Counted from the first letter of the stretch, positions 25,364 to 34,517 are shown. The stretch is DNA of 64,000 bases from Microbacterium terrae (GCF_017831975.1 NZ_JAFDSS010000001.1:248001-312000), one strand, 5' to 3'. Numbers and translations: made by a program. Notes: generated from the sequence alone by a model not told the origin.

Positions 25364-27436
25364 TCAGGCGGTGAGCGGAGTCGCCTTCAGCAGCGCCTGA
25401 GCGGAGGTGCTCCGGCGGCGTGCGACGACGAGCACGGTGGCTCCGAGGGCGATCAGCGTCCAGACGACCAGTCCGGTGAGCGCCGCGCCGAGGCCGGTGG
25501 CCGAGGTGAGGGCGGCGACCATCCCGTTGTAGGCGGGCCCGGTCGGCAGCAGGCCCGCGATGCTCGACAGCGCGCCCGGGACCGTCGAGACGACGCCGGT
25601 CGCGACGACGAATACGCCGATCAGCGCCGACACCCATCGCCCGGCGCCGCCGAACACGGCGACCAGCGCCTGGTTGACTGCCGCGAACGCGATGCCGGCC
25701 ACGACGCAGACCAGCGCGAACACCGACCACTCCGCCCACGAGTACGACGCCGCCAGCTGCACCACGCCGGCGACGAGGAGGCCCTGCAGGGCTCCCAGCC
25801 CAGCGGCGGGGGCGAACGAGCGCAGCGCGAGGACCGCCGACGGCTGACGCGAGGTCAGAGCCCGCCGCGAGACCGCCTGCAGCGCGATGAAGGTGCCGAG
25901 CCCGCCGAACCACAGTGCGAGCGTGGTGAGCAGCGGGATCGCCGAGGCGCCGAAGAGCGACGTGCCGACACCGTCCGCCGAGACGGGGTCCGCGACGACG
26001 GTCGCGAGGTCGGTCGCCTCGGCGTCGGAGTACGACGGGAGCGAATCGGCCGCCGTGGCCAGTCCGCCCGCGAGCTCGTCGGTGCCGTCGGCGAGCTGGG
26101 CCACGCCGTCGGCGAGGCTCGTCGCACCGTCTGCCGCCTGGGTCGCGCCGGACGCGAGCTGCGAGGCGCCGTCGGCCAGGCCGGCCGCGCCGTCCTGCAC
26201 GCCGGTCGCACCCGTCGCGAGCTGCCCTGCACCCGCGGCGGACTGGTCGATGCCCCCGGCGAGCTGGGTGAGGCCGCCGGCGAGCTCTCCGACGCCGGAG
26301 CCGATCTCGCGGAACTGCCCGGCGAACTGCGCCGTGCCCTCGGTGTCGAAGGCATCGAGCGCGTACTGCGTCGTGCCGGCATCCGTCGCGGCGGTGACGG
26401 CCTGCTGGGCCGCTGCGCCGGTGTCGGCGGCTGCCGTTGCGAGCTGGAGGCAGAAGTCGGAGCCGACGGGCGCGCACTGCGCCGCGAGCGCGCCGAGGGT
26501 CGCGGCTTGGGTGCCGATCGCCTCAGCCGTCGCCGCCGTGCTGGCGGCGGCCGTGTCGGCGAACCCCGAGACCTGGTCGGGCACCAGTCCGGTGTCTTCG
26601 AGTGTCTGCGCACCGGCGGTCACGCCGTCGGCGAGCTGCTGGGCTCCGGCTGCGGCATCGCCCGTCTTGTCGGAGATCGTCGTCAACCCGGACTGCAGGG
26701 ATGTCGCGCCGTCGGCGAGCTGGCCTGCACCGTCCGCGAGCTGCGAAGCGCCGCTCGCCAGCTGCGTGTTGCCGTCGGCGAGCTGAGAGATGCCTCCCGG
26801 CAGCTCCGCGGCGCCGTCGGCCGCCTGGGCAGCACCGTCGGCGAGCTGCTGGGCTCCGTCCGCGGCGGTGCCCAGCTGGTCGCTGAGCGTCGTGAAGCCG
26901 AGGAAGACGTTCTCGAGGTACACGGTCGACAGCTCCGTGCCCATGGTCGTCGCGGCAGCGTTCGCGACCTGTGCGGTGATCGCGTCATCGACGATGAGGC
27001 TGTCGGGCGGCGTCGTCACCTCGATCGTGGCCTGCTCCGGCGTCTCGCCCGGCCGCGTCGACAGCGCTGCCGCCGAGAAGTTCTCGGGGATGGTGATGAC
27101 CGCCGCGTACGTGCCGTCGGCGAGCCCGTCCGCCGCGTCGTCGGCGTTGGACAGCGTCCAGGTGAGGTTGCTGTCCAGGTCGTCGGAGCCGTCGACGAGG
27201 CCGGCGGTGAGCTGGCGGCCGAGAGGCACGGTCTGGCCGTCGACCGTGACGGGCTCGTCCTCGTTCACGACGGCGGCGGTCAGGCTCTCGAGTCGATCGA
27301 CCGGGTTGTACAGCGCAGTCACCAGGATGCCGCCGATCACGACCGGCAGCAGCAGCACGCCGATGAGCGTCAGCCAGGTGACGGGCCGGCGTGAGCGCGC
27401 GCGCTCGACGGCCGTGGTGATCCAGTTCGGGGTCAT
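25364..27436 (-). CDS. YhgE/Pip-type membrane protein with heptad repeats
   Basis: A 690-residue protein with one N-terminal helix (VTWLTLIGVLLLPVVIGGIL, near residue 20), a long external region, and five or more C-terminal helices. The external region holds many degenerate LADGA(S/G)QLA repeats (residues ~190-460), a pattern of YhgE/Pip phage-infection-type proteins that forms a long coiled coil. The C-terminal half is like an ABC-2 permease. Related proteins pair with ABC or MMPL exporters; EsaA-like roles are known in type VII secretion, but no such genes are here. It overlaps the MMPL gene by 4 nt. Confidence 0.88.
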   Translation of the reverse strand: MTPNWITTAVERARSRRPVTWLTLIGVLLLPVVIGGILVTALYNPVDRLESLTAAVVNEDEPVTVDGQTVPLGRQLTAGLVDGSDDLDSNLTWTLSNADDAADGLADGTYAAVITIPENFSAAALSTRPGETPEQATIEVTTPPDSLIVDDAITAQVANAAATTMGTELSTVYLENVFLGFTTLSDQLGTAADGAQQLADGAAQAADGAAELPGGISQLADGNTQLASGASQLADGAGQLADGATSLQSGLTTISDKTGDAAAGAQQLADGVTAGAQTLEDTGLVPDQVSGFADTAAASTAATAEAIGTQAATLGALAAQCAPVGSDFCLQLATAAADTGAAAQQAVTAATDAGTTQYALDAFDTEGTAQFAGQFREIGSGVGELAGGLTQLAGGIDQSAAGAGQLATGATGVQDGAAGLADGASQLASGATQAADGATSLADGVAQLADGTDELAGGLATAADSLPSYSDAEATDLATVVADPVSADGVGTSLFGASAIPLLTTLALWFGGLGTFIALQAVSRRALTSRQPSAVLALRSFAPAAGLGALQGLLVAGVVQLAASYSWAEWSVFALVCVVAGIAFAAVNQALVAVFGGAGRWVSALIGVFVVATGVVSTVPGALSSIAGLLPTGPAYNGMVAALTSATGLGAALTGLVVWTLIALGATVLVVARRRSTSAQALLKATPLTA
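26080..26880 (-). repeat. Degenerate LADGA heptad-repeat region of YhgE
   Basis: The coding DNA repeats GTCGGCGAGCTG-like units (seen on the plus strand) many times across 26080-26290 and 26620-26880, with a non-repetitive stretch between. They encode LADGA/LASGA heptads, suitable for an extended helical stalk. Confidence 0.7.
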
Positions 27437-30372
27437 GCGTTCACCTCTGCGGTGGGAGCGGTCTGGGCGGCGGCGGAGTGCAGTGCGATCGACGTCACGT
27501 CGGGGCGGTGCGCCTCCGCGAGGAGGGCGAGTGCGGCGCTCTCGGTGCGCGCCGTCACCACGAGCGTCAGGGGCGTGTCGTCGGTGCGCGGCGTCGCGGC
27601 GGCGTCGCGCAGCAGCGCGGCAGCCTGGTCTCGCTCGGCGGCGTCGAGCGCGTCGACCCCCTCGACGACGACGAGCCGCGTCTTGCCCGCCAGTGCGCGC
27701 CGCAGCGCCGGCACGGGCTCGTCGGCGTCGGCGAGCAGCGCCAGGCCGACGTGGGCCCGCACCCACGCGGCACGCTCGGGGAGCAGGTGCCCGGCGACGC
27801 GGAGGCGGCCGTCGGTGGGGGCGAGACGCGCGGCGACGGTCAGTGCGAACGCGCGGGCCGCACGCGGGTCGCCCGTCGCGATGAGCGTGCCCCCGGGCTC
27901 GACGCGGAACCCGGCGCCCTCGAACAGCGAGACTTCGCCGACGGTGCCGCCGGCGTCCGCCCGCACGGCGACCTGCTCGCCGACGACGACGGCGGTCGTG
28001 TCGGGCTCGGGCCAGGCGGCGAGCGAGAGCTCCCGCTCGACGGCCTCGCCCTCGATGTCGAAGTGGGGAAGGATGCGGTCGAGCCAGCGCGGCATCCACC
28101 ACGCCTTGTCGCCGAGCAGCGCCATCACGGCCGGCACGAGCGTCATGCGCACGACGAACGCGTCGACGGCGATGCCGACGGCGAGCCCGAGCGCGATCGG
28201 CTTGATCGACGAGTCGCCCTCGGGCACGAACGCGGCGAAGACCGCGAACATGATCACTGCCGCGGCGGTCACCACGCGCGCCGACGCCGTGAAGCCCGAG
28301 CGGATGGCCGCGATCGCGATGCCGCGCCGGTCGACGGGCTCGCCGGTTGCCTTCGCGGCGCGGAGGGCGTGGACGTAGTCCTCGCGCATCCGCGAGACGA
28401 GGAACACCTCGTAGTCCATCGCGAGGCCGAACAGCACGCCCATGAGGATGATCGGCATGAAGCTGATCACCGGACCGGTCTTGTCGATGTGCAGCGCGTC
28501 GCCGAACCAGCCCCACTCGAACACGGCGGCGACGACGCCGAACGCTGCGAGCACCGAGAGCAGGTAGCCGACGGCTGCCTTGATCGGCACCCAGATCGAG
28601 CGGAACACGATCATCAGCAGGATGAGCGAGAGACCCACGACGAAGATGCCGAACGGGAGGAGCGCTGCGCCGAGCCGGTCGGAGATGTCGATGCCGACGG
28701 CGGTGAAGCCGGTGACCTTGAGGTCGACGCCGTACTCGTCGTACAGCTCGGGTGCGAGGGCGCGGAGGTCGCGGACGAGATCGGCCGTGGCCGGGTCGTC
28801 GGGCGCCGTCTCGGGGATGATCTGGATGAGGCCGGTGTCGGCGGTCATGTTCGGGGTCGCGAGGGCCACCTCCTTGACGCCGGGGACCTTCTCGATCTCG
28901 GCCGCGAGGTCTTCCATCAGGCCGAGCGGATCGGTCGAGGTGACGATCGTGCCGGCCATCACGAGCGGGCCGTTCTCGCCCGGGCCGAAGTTCTTGGCGG
29001 TGAGGTCGTAGGCCTGGCGCGCCTGGCTGCTCTCGGGCTGCATGCCCGCGTTCGGGAGGGCGAGTGCGAGGCTCGCCGACGGCACCGCCATGACGGCGAG
29101 ACCGAGCACGACCGCGAGCGTCGTGACGATCGGATGCCGCGTCACGAACATCACCCAGCGGTTGGTCTTCTTCGGCGTCGCGGCATCCGTGTGCGTCTCG
29201 CCGGCCCCGTCGCGTCCGCGCTCGGCGACGGCGAGCTCGTCCGCGTGCTCGCCGTCGCCGGACGCCGAGTCGGCGGGGCGAGAGGAACCTGCGCCGGCAC
29301 GCGTCTTTCGGCGCGGACCCACCGTGACGCCGGCGCGACCGACACGCTTCCACCCCGCGACGCGGTCCTTGGCGAAGCCGAGGAGGGCAGGGGTGAGCGT
29401 GACGGCGACGACCACCGCGATGGCGACGGCGACGGCTGCCGCGATGCCCATCGTGGTGAGGAACGGGATGCCGGCGAAGCCGAGCCCGACCAGGGCGATG
29501 AGCACGGTGACGCCCGCGAAGACGACGGCCGACCCGGCGGTTCCGGTGGCGCGGGCCGCGGACTCCTCGGGATCGACGCCGGCGCGCACCTGGTCCTGAT
29601 GTCGCGCGACGATGAACAGCGCGTAGTCGATGCCGACCGCGAGCCCGAGCATGATCGCGAGCATCGGCGTGGTCGACGAGATCGATGCGAACGCGGTGGA
29701 GACGTAGATGAGGGCGATCGCGAGCCCGACGCCGATGAGGGCGCTGATGAGCGGGAACCACGCGACCGCGAACGAGCGGAAGGTGATGATGAGCACGAAC
29801 AGCGCGATCAGCACGCCGACGGCCTCGGTGATCGTCAGCGCCGGCACCGAGGTCGAGAACAGGTCGCCGCCGATGGCCACCTCGGCGCCCTCGGGCAGGG
29901 CGTCGCGCAGATCACCGGTCGTCGCCTCGAGCATCTCCTTCGTCTCGTCGGTGACGTCGGTGGGGGATCCGTCGAACTGCACCTGGATGATGGCAGCGGT
30001 CTCGTCCTCGTTCACCAGGCCCGACACCATCTCGTTGAACGGGTCGGTGGCCGCGAGCACGTCGTCGAGGTCGGCGAAGGCGTCGACGGCGTCTTCGATG
30101 GCACCGGCGTAGGGCTCTTCGTCGACCTGGTCGCCGTCGGCCGCGACCACGATCACCTGGGCGCTCGTGCCGCTCGCCTCGGGGAAGCTGCGGCTGAGCA
30201 TCTCGATGCCCTCCTGCGCCTCGGTGCCGGGGATCGAGAACGAGTTGTCGGTGCCCTTCATGAACAGCGCGGCACCGCCGCCGGCGAGGACGAGCAGCAG
30301 CAGCCAGGTGACGAGCACCTTCCACGGGCGGCGGTACGACCAGCGCCCCAGGGCGTAAAGCAAGGTGGACAA
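27433..30372 (-). CDS. MMPL-family RND transporter with C-terminal ABC-like domain
   Basis: A 979-residue RND-type exporter. Two MMPL halves are visible: each has a membrane helix, an external domain and a cluster of five helices (e.g. AVGVLIALFVLIITFRSFAVAW and IMLGLAVGIDYALFIVARHQ; then FMPIILMGVLFGLAMDYEVFLVSRMREDY). From residue ~786 a soluble domain follows that looks like a degenerate ABC ATPase without a Walker A lysine; see findings. TTG at 30372 is supported by GGAGG 5 nt upstream. Divergent from a TetR gene with twin operators between. It overlaps the YhgE gene by 4 nt, so both probably act in one efflux complex; the substrate is unknown. Confidence 0.9.
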   Translation of the reverse strand: MSTLLYALGRWSYRRPWKVLVTWLLLLVLAGGGAALFMKGTDNSFSIPGTEAQEGIEMLSRSFPEASGTSAQVIVVAADGDQVDEEPYAGAIEDAVDAFADLDDVLAATDPFNEMVSGLVNEDETAAIIQVQFDGSPTDVTDETKEMLEATTGDLRDALPEGAEVAIGGDLFSTSVPALTITEAVGVLIALFVLIITFRSFAVAWFPLISALIGVGLAIALIYVSTAFASISSTTPMLAIMLGLAVGIDYALFIVARHQDQVRAGVDPEESAARATGTAGSAVVFAGVTVLIALVGLGFAGIPFLTTMGIAAAVAVAIAVVVAVTLTPALLGFAKDRVAGWKRVGRAGVTVGPRRKTRAGAGSSRPADSASGDGEHADELAVAERGRDGAGETHTDAATPKKTNRWVMFVTRHPIVTTLAVVLGLAVMAVPSASLALALPNAGMQPESSQARQAYDLTAKNFGPGENGPLVMAGTIVTSTDPLGLMEDLAAEIEKVPGVKEVALATPNMTADTGLIQIIPETAPDDPATADLVRDLRALAPELYDEYGVDLKVTGFTAVGIDISDRLGAALLPFGIFVVGLSLILLMIVFRSIWVPIKAAVGYLLSVLAAFGVVAAVFEWGWFGDALHIDKTGPVISFMPIILMGVLFGLAMDYEVFLVSRMREDYVHALRAAKATGEPVDRRGIAIAAIRSGFTASARVVTAAAVIMFAVFAAFVPEGDSSIKPIALGLAVGIAVDAFVVRMTLVPAVMALLGDKAWWMPRWLDRILPHFDIEGEAVERELSLAAWPEPDTTAVVVGEQVAVRADAGGTVGEVSLFEGAGFRVEPGGTLIATGDPRAARAFALTVAARLAPTDGRLRVAGHLLPERAAWVRAHVGLALLADADEPVPALRRALAGKTRLVVVEGVDALDAAERDQAAALLRDAAATPRTDDTPLTLVVTARTESAALALLAEAHRPDVTSIALHSAAAQTAPTAEVNA

Positions 30373-30413
30373 CAGCGCCTCCGGCTCGGAATCGGGAAGT
30401 CGGATCAGGAGTC

Positions 30414-30446
30414 GATACAGCGCTGTATCGGATACATGAGTGTATC
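30414..30446. promoter_or_regulatory. Twin palindromic operators for the divergent TetR regulator
   Basis: GATACA-GCGC-TGTATC (30414-30429) and GATACA-TGAG-TGTATC (30431-30446) are two 16-bp sites with identical arms, separated by one base. Both lie between the MMPL gene and the TetR gene, the layout of an autoregulated repressor. Confidence 0.85.
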
Positions 30447-30509
30447 GTAGGGCGATCCGCGGGCCCGAAGCTGAATGCTCCGTGTGAAGATGGCCGAGGA
30501 GGAAGACCG

Positions 30510-31148
30510 ATGACAGACGCCACCGTCACGTCGCCGCGCCGCGAGGCCACGCGCCAGAAGCTTCTGGACGCCGCCGCGCAGGTCTTCGCGGAGGTGGGCC
30601 TGGATGCCGCCTCGGTCGAGGCGATCTGCGATCAGGCCGGATTCACCCGCGGCGCCTTCTACTCCAACTTCGAGTCGAAGGACGAGCTGTTCCTCGAGCT
30701 CGCCGGCCGGGTGTCGCAGGAGCGCGTCGCCGCGGTCCGTGCGCGCGTGGCAGACCTGGAGGCCCACGGAGGCTTCGCAACGGTGTCGACCGACGCGCTC
30801 GTCATCGTGCAGCAGGTGCTCGACATCTCCGCCGACGACCGCCTCGCCATCCTGCTGATGAGCGAGATCCGCATCCACGCACTGCGCAATCCCGACATCG
30901 CCGCCGCCTACCTCGCGCAGGAGGGGGAGATGCTCGAGAGCGTCGCGCAGATCATCGAAGACATCGCCCGTGCGAAGATGCTCACGTTCCGCGTCGACGC
31001 GCCCGAAGCGGCCCGCCTCATGCTCACCGTGTGGGAGGGCGAGTCGGTGCGCTCGGCGATGGCCGGTGTCGACTTCGCCGAGATGTGCCGGCGCACGAGC
31101 GAGCAGGTCGCCCGCGTCGCGCAGCTGATCATCGAGCCGCCGGCCTGA
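30510..31148 (+). CDS. TetR-family repressor of the MMPL/YhgE operon
   Basis: A 212-residue TetR regulator: REATRQKLLDAAAQVFAEVGLDAASVEAICDQAGFTRGAFYSNFESKDELFLELA covers the HTH, and the rest is a TetR C-terminal dimer domain. The ATG has a GGAGGAAG ribosome site. The twin GATACA/TGTATC operators between it and the MMPL gene make it the likely repressor of that exporter. The inducer is unknown. It converges with menC. Confidence 0.93.
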   Translation: MTDATVTSPRREATRQKLLDAAAQVFAEVGLDAASVEAICDQAGFTRGAFYSNFESKDELFLELAGRVSQERVAAVRARVADLEAHGGFATVSTDALVIVQQVLDISADDRLAILLMSEIRIHALRNPDIAAAYLAQEGEMLESVAQIIEDIARAKMLTFRVDAPEAARLMLTVWEGESVRSAMAGVDFAEMCRRTSEQVARVAQLIIEPPA

Positions 31149-31209
31149 CGTCCCGTCGCAGTCGGCCGACGCCGCGCGCCGCCATCGAGCGATCCGGGAT
31201 GCTCCGGGC

Positions 31210-32205
31210 TCAGCGGTCGGCGAGCAGCTCCGCGCAGCGCGCCACGCGCTCGAGCCACCACTGGCGCCGCTCGGCGGGCGCAGCGTGCTGCTCGAGGAGG
31301 GCCTCGTCGGGGGTGATGCGCCCCACGGCGAGCATCCCGTCCAACGGTCGCAGCGGCTGCGAGGTGACGTCTGCGGTGAACAGTGCGGCGGTGCCGAGCC
31401 CGCAGTCGTAGTCGAGGTCGGGAAGGGCTGCTGCGAGCGCGACGCCCATCGACAGCCCGATCGACGTGTCGAGGGCGCTCGATACCACCGCCGGCAGCCC
31501 GGCCTCGGCGACGATCGCGAGTGCCCGGCGCACACCGCCCAGCGGCTGGGCCTTGATCACGAGTAGATCGGCCGCGCCGGCGCGCGCGACGGCGAGCGGG
31601 TCTGCGGCCTTTCGCACGCTTTCGTCTGCGGCGATGGGGATGCCCATGTACTTCACGCGTCGGCGCAGTTCGGCGAGCTCGGCGACGCTCTCGCACGGCT
31701 GCTCGACGTACTCGAGGTCGAACTCGGCGAGGGCGTGGATGGCGTGCTCGGCCTCGTCGAGGTTCCAGCCGCCGTTCGCGTCGATGCGGACGCGGCCCTC
31801 GGGGCCAATCGCCTCGCGCACGGCGCGCACGCGGGCGACGTCGTCGGCGAGGTCCTGACCGCGCTCGGCGACCTTCACCTTCGCGGTGCGGCACCGGTCG
31901 TACCGGGCGAGCACCTCGGCGACGGATGCTGCGGGCACGGCCGGAACTGTGGCGTTGACGGCGATCGTGCTGCGCAGCGCGTCGGGCTGCGGCGACCAGC
32001 CGAAGTCGATCGCGGCGGCGAGCCACGTCGCGGCCTCGGCGTCGTCGTACTCGAGGAACGGTGAGAACTCCGTCCACCCCTCGGGGCCCTCGAACAGCAC
32101 GGCCTCGCGCACATCGACGCCGCGGAACCGCGTCGCCAGCGGGAGCGCGACCACGCGGGCCGACGAAAGGATCTCGGCGAGCGAGGGCTGTGCGGTGTGG
32201 CTCAC
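31210..32205 (-). CDS. menC: o-Succinylbenzoate synthase
   Basis: A 331-residue enolase-superfamily enzyme that dehydrates SHCHC to o-succinylbenzoate in menaquinone synthesis. Visible catalytic features are KVKVAE (KxK), VRIDANGGW, LEYVEQPCE, PIAADESVR and VIKAQPLGG with the second base lysine. It lacks the long N-terminal capping region of some paralogues, as in other actinobacterial MenC. GTG start; CATGAT lies 6 nt upstream. It is about 10 kb from menB, on the opposite strand. Confidence 0.93.
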   Translation of the reverse strand: MSHTAQPSLAEILSSARVVALPLATRFRGVDVREAVLFEGPEGWTEFSPFLEYDDAEAATWLAAAIDFGWSPQPDALRSTIAVNATVPAVPAASVAEVLARYDRCRTAKVKVAERGQDLADDVARVRAVREAIGPEGRVRIDANGGWNLDEAEHAIHALAEFDLEYVEQPCESVAELAELRRRVKYMGIPIAADESVRKAADPLAVARAGAADLLVIKAQPLGGVRRALAIVAEAGLPAVVSSALDTSIGLSMGVALAAALPDLDYDCGLGTAALFTADVTSQPLRPLDGMLAVGRITPDEALLEQHAAPAERRQWWLERVARCAELLADR

Positions 32206-32320
32206 GCGACCATCATGCTCGCTCGCGGGCCGTTCCCCGCTGCGGCGCGGTCGACGGATGTGGATCGATCATGTGGGTGCCGTTGCATTGCAATGATGTG
32301 CCCGCGCTATCGATGCGTGG

Positions 32321-32357
32321 TTGACGATAGTGTGTGAGACACAGTACAGTGTGATCC
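32321..32357 (+). promoter_or_regulatory. Leaderless padR promoter with internal inverted repeat
   Basis: TTGACG (32321-32326) and TACAGT (32345-32350) are 18 bp apart; the start codon follows after 7 nt. Between them is TGTGT-GAG-ACACA (32331-32343), a likely PadR binding site that would block RNA polymerase. Confidence 0.65.
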
Positions 32358-32693
32358 ATGAGCGAAACCGAAGCCCTCGATACGCACCTGCAAGAGCTGC
32401 GTCGCGGCACCGTGGTGCTCGCCTGTCTGCGTCTTCTCGAGCGGCCGGGGTACGGCTACGGCCTCCTCGAAGAGCTCGGGTCGCGCGGCTTCGACACCGA
32501 CGCCAACACGCTGTATCCGCTCCTGCGCAGGCTCGAGAAGCAGGGGCACCTCACGAGCGAGTGGAACACCGACGAGGCGCGGCCTCGCAAGTTCTACCGC
32601 ACCTCGGCCGCCGGCATCCGTCTGGCGGCTGCACTGACCGACGATTTCCGCGCGATCGCCGCAGCGATCGACGCACTCCCCGAGGAGGACTGA
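32358..32693 (+). CDS. PadR-family transcriptional regulator
   Basis: A 111-residue PadR winged-helix protein: ELRRGTVVLACLRLLERPGYGYGLLEEL is the PadR signature, then DANTLYPLLRRLEKQGHLTSEW and ARPRKFYRTSAAG for the wing. The short C-terminal helix mediates dimers. It probably represses itself and the downstream HAAS-type gene, with which it is coupled (1 nt between stop and start). The leaderless promoter carries an inverted repeat between its boxes. Confidence 0.92.
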   Translation: MSETEALDTHLQELRRGTVVLACLRLLERPGYGYGLLEELGSRGFDTDANTLYPLLRRLEKQGHLTSEWNTDEARPRKFYRTSAAGIRLAAALTDDFRAIAAAIDALPEED

Positions 32694-32694
32694 C

Positions 32695-33651
32695 GTGCCT
32701 GTGACACTGACCGACCGCTATGTGGGCGCCGCGATGCGCACCGTGCCCGAGCGGCAGCGTGCCGACCTCGCCACCGAGCTGCGCGCATCCATCGACGACC
32801 AGGTCGACGCCCGCGTCGCCGCCGGTGAAGACGCCGCAGCCGCCGAGCGCGCCGTGCTGACCGGCCTGGGCGACCCCGACGCGCTGGCGGCGGGATACAC
32901 CGACCGCCCGCTGCACCTCATCGGGCCGAAGTACTACCTCACGTGGTGGCGGCTGCTGAAGCTGCTGCTGTGGATCGTCATCCCGTCCGCGGCATTCGCC
33001 GTCGCGCTGGGGCAGACCCTCGCCGGTGCGCCGTTCGGCGCCATCGTCGGGTCGACGATCGGCATCACCATCACCGCCGGCGTGCACCTGTGCTTCTGGG
33101 TCACCCTCGTGTTCGCGTTCATCGAGTACTGGGAGGGGCGGACCGGGGAGCAGACGGCGGTCACGGAGTGGAGTCTCGATGACCTTCCCGAGCCGCGCGA
33201 GAACTCCGTCGGCTTCATCGAGATGGTCGTGGGCATCGCCTGGCTCTTCATCGTCGCGGGCTTCGTGCTGTGGGATCACTTCCTCGGGTTCGTCCCCGGC
33301 GCGACGATCTCGTTCCTCGATCCGGGGCTGTGGCCGTGGTGGATCGGCGCCCTCTTCGTCGTGATGGCGGTGTCGGCGACGTTCAGCGTGATCGTGTACG
33401 CGGTGGGGCGCTGGACCTACCCGCTCGCCGCGACGAACGCGGTGCTCGCGGTCATCGTCGCCGTTCCGGCCCTCTGGCTGCTGTCTCAGGACCGCCTGAT
33501 CAACCCCGCCTTCTGGGACGCGGTCCTCGACGAGGCGGGAGCCGACGTGCCGGGCATCCTGAACGTGATCTTCGGGTTCGTCATCGCGGGCATCGCGGTA
33601 TGGAGCATCATCGACGGCTTCCTCAAGGCGCGTCGGGCCGCACAGGTGTGA
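32695..33651 (+). CDS. HAAS-domain (DUF1700-like) membrane protein
   Basis: A 318-residue protein: an N-terminal cytosolic HAAS-like domain (PERQRADLATELRASIDDQVDARVAAGEDAAAAERAVLTGLGDPDALA) followed by about six membrane helices. PadR-HAAS pairs are frequent in Gram-positive bacteria and often respond to envelope stress; the HAAS domain is thought to bind partner proteins. GTG start, one base after the padR stop. A strong hairpin terminator follows. Confidence 0.85.
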   Translation: MPVTLTDRYVGAAMRTVPERQRADLATELRASIDDQVDARVAAGEDAAAAERAVLTGLGDPDALAAGYTDRPLHLIGPKYYLTWWRLLKLLLWIVIPSAAFAVALGQTLAGAPFGAIVGSTIGITITAGVHLCFWVTLVFAFIEYWEGRTGEQTAVTEWSLDDLPEPRENSVGFIEMVVGIAWLFIVAGFVLWDHFLGFVPGATISFLDPGLWPWWIGALFVVMAVSATFSVIVYAVGRWTYPLAATNAVLAVIVAVPALWLLSQDRLINPAFWDAVLDEAGADVPGILNVIFGFVIAGIAVWSIIDGFLKARRAAQV

Positions 33652-33659
33652 CAGTGCGT

Positions 33660-33695
33660 GAAGCGGGGTCGGGCGATTCGGCCCGACCCCGCTTC
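33660..33695 (+). terminator. Hairpin terminator after the PadR/HAAS operon
   Basis: A perfect 15-bp stem (GAAGCGGGGTCGGGC with its complement) and 6-nt loop begins 9 nt after the stop codon. It is GC-rich and has no T-run. Confidence 0.8.
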
Positions 33696-33716
33696 CGTCG
33701 CTCCTAGGCTTCTGCC

Positions 33717-34517
33717 ATGCCTCTTCTCGACGCCCCCGTGCGGCTCGGCGTGCAGCTCACGCCGCAGCACGTCACGTACCCCGAGCTTCGCGACGCCGTT
33801 CTCCGACTGGAGGACCTCGGCGTCGACATCCTGTTCAACTGGGATCACTTCTTCCCGCTGTCGGGAGACCCCGACGGTCTGCACTACGAATCGTGGACGA
33901 TGCTCGCCGCCTGGGCGGAGCAGACCGAGCGGGTCGAATTCGGCGCGCTGGTCAACTGCAACAGCTACCGCAACCCCGACCTTCAGGCCGACATGGCCCG
34001 CACGATCGATCACATCTCCGCCAAGGGCGGGCAGACCGGCCGATTCATCTTCGGCACGGGGTCGGGCTGGTTCGAGCGCGACTACGACGAGTACGGCTAC
34101 GACTTCGGCACCGCCGGGTCGCGGCTCGACGACCTCGCCGACGGGCTCGCACGGGTCGAGGCGCGGTGGGCGCGGCTCAACCCGGCGCCGACCCGCCGCA
34201 TCCCCGTGCTCATCGGAGGGAAGGGCGAGCAGAAGACGCTGCGCCTCGTCGCTCGGCACGCCGACATCTGGCACAGCTTCGTGGGGGCGGACGAGGTCGC
34301 GCACAAGCTCGCGGTCATCGAGCGCTGGGCGGAGAAGGAGGAGCGCGACACGTCGTCGCTCGTCGTCTCGAACGAACTCGTGCGCCGCACGGTCGAGACC
34401 GCCGACGCCCTCTACGACGCCGGTACCCGCCTGTTCACCCTGAGCTTCGGCGGGCCCGACTACGACTACGACCTGGTGCGCACGTGGCTCGCCTGGCGCG
34501 ACGCGAAGAACGCGTGA
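33717..34517 (+). CDS. LLM-class F420-dependent oxidoreductase
   Basis: A 266-residue TIM-barrel protein of the luciferase-like group: LFNWDHFFPLSGDPDGLHYESWTMLAAWAEQTERVEFGALVNCNSYRNP, then FIFGTGSGWFERDYDEYGYDFGT and RRIPVLIGGKGEQKTLRLVARHAD. It is typical of mycobacterial F420-dependent oxidoreductases. The substrate is unknown. ATG is 6 nt after TAGGCT. It stands alone between a terminator and metH. Confidence 0.87.
   Translation: MPLLDAPVRLGVQLTPQHVTYPELRDAVLRLEDLGVDILFNWDHFFPLSGDPDGLHYESWTMLAAWAEQTERVEFGALVNCNSYRNPDLQADMARTIDHISAKGGQTGRFIFGTGSGWFERDYDEYGYDFGTAGSRLDDLADGLARVEARWARLNPAPTRRIPVLIGGKGEQKTLRLVARHADIWHSFVGADEVAHKLAVIERWAEKEERDTSSLVVSNELVRRTVETADALYDAGTRLFTLSFGGPDYDYDLVRTWLAWRDAKNA

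Noticed and set aside
26080..26880. CRISPR-like array in the repeated GTCGGCGAGCTG units
   Set aside because: The units are irregular, in frame with YhgE heptads, and have no constant spacer length.
27478..30450. 990-codon plus-strand open frame opposite the MMPL gene
   Set aside because: Its product is Arg/Asp/His-rich low-complexity sequence with no domain, typical of an antisense shadow in high-GC DNA.
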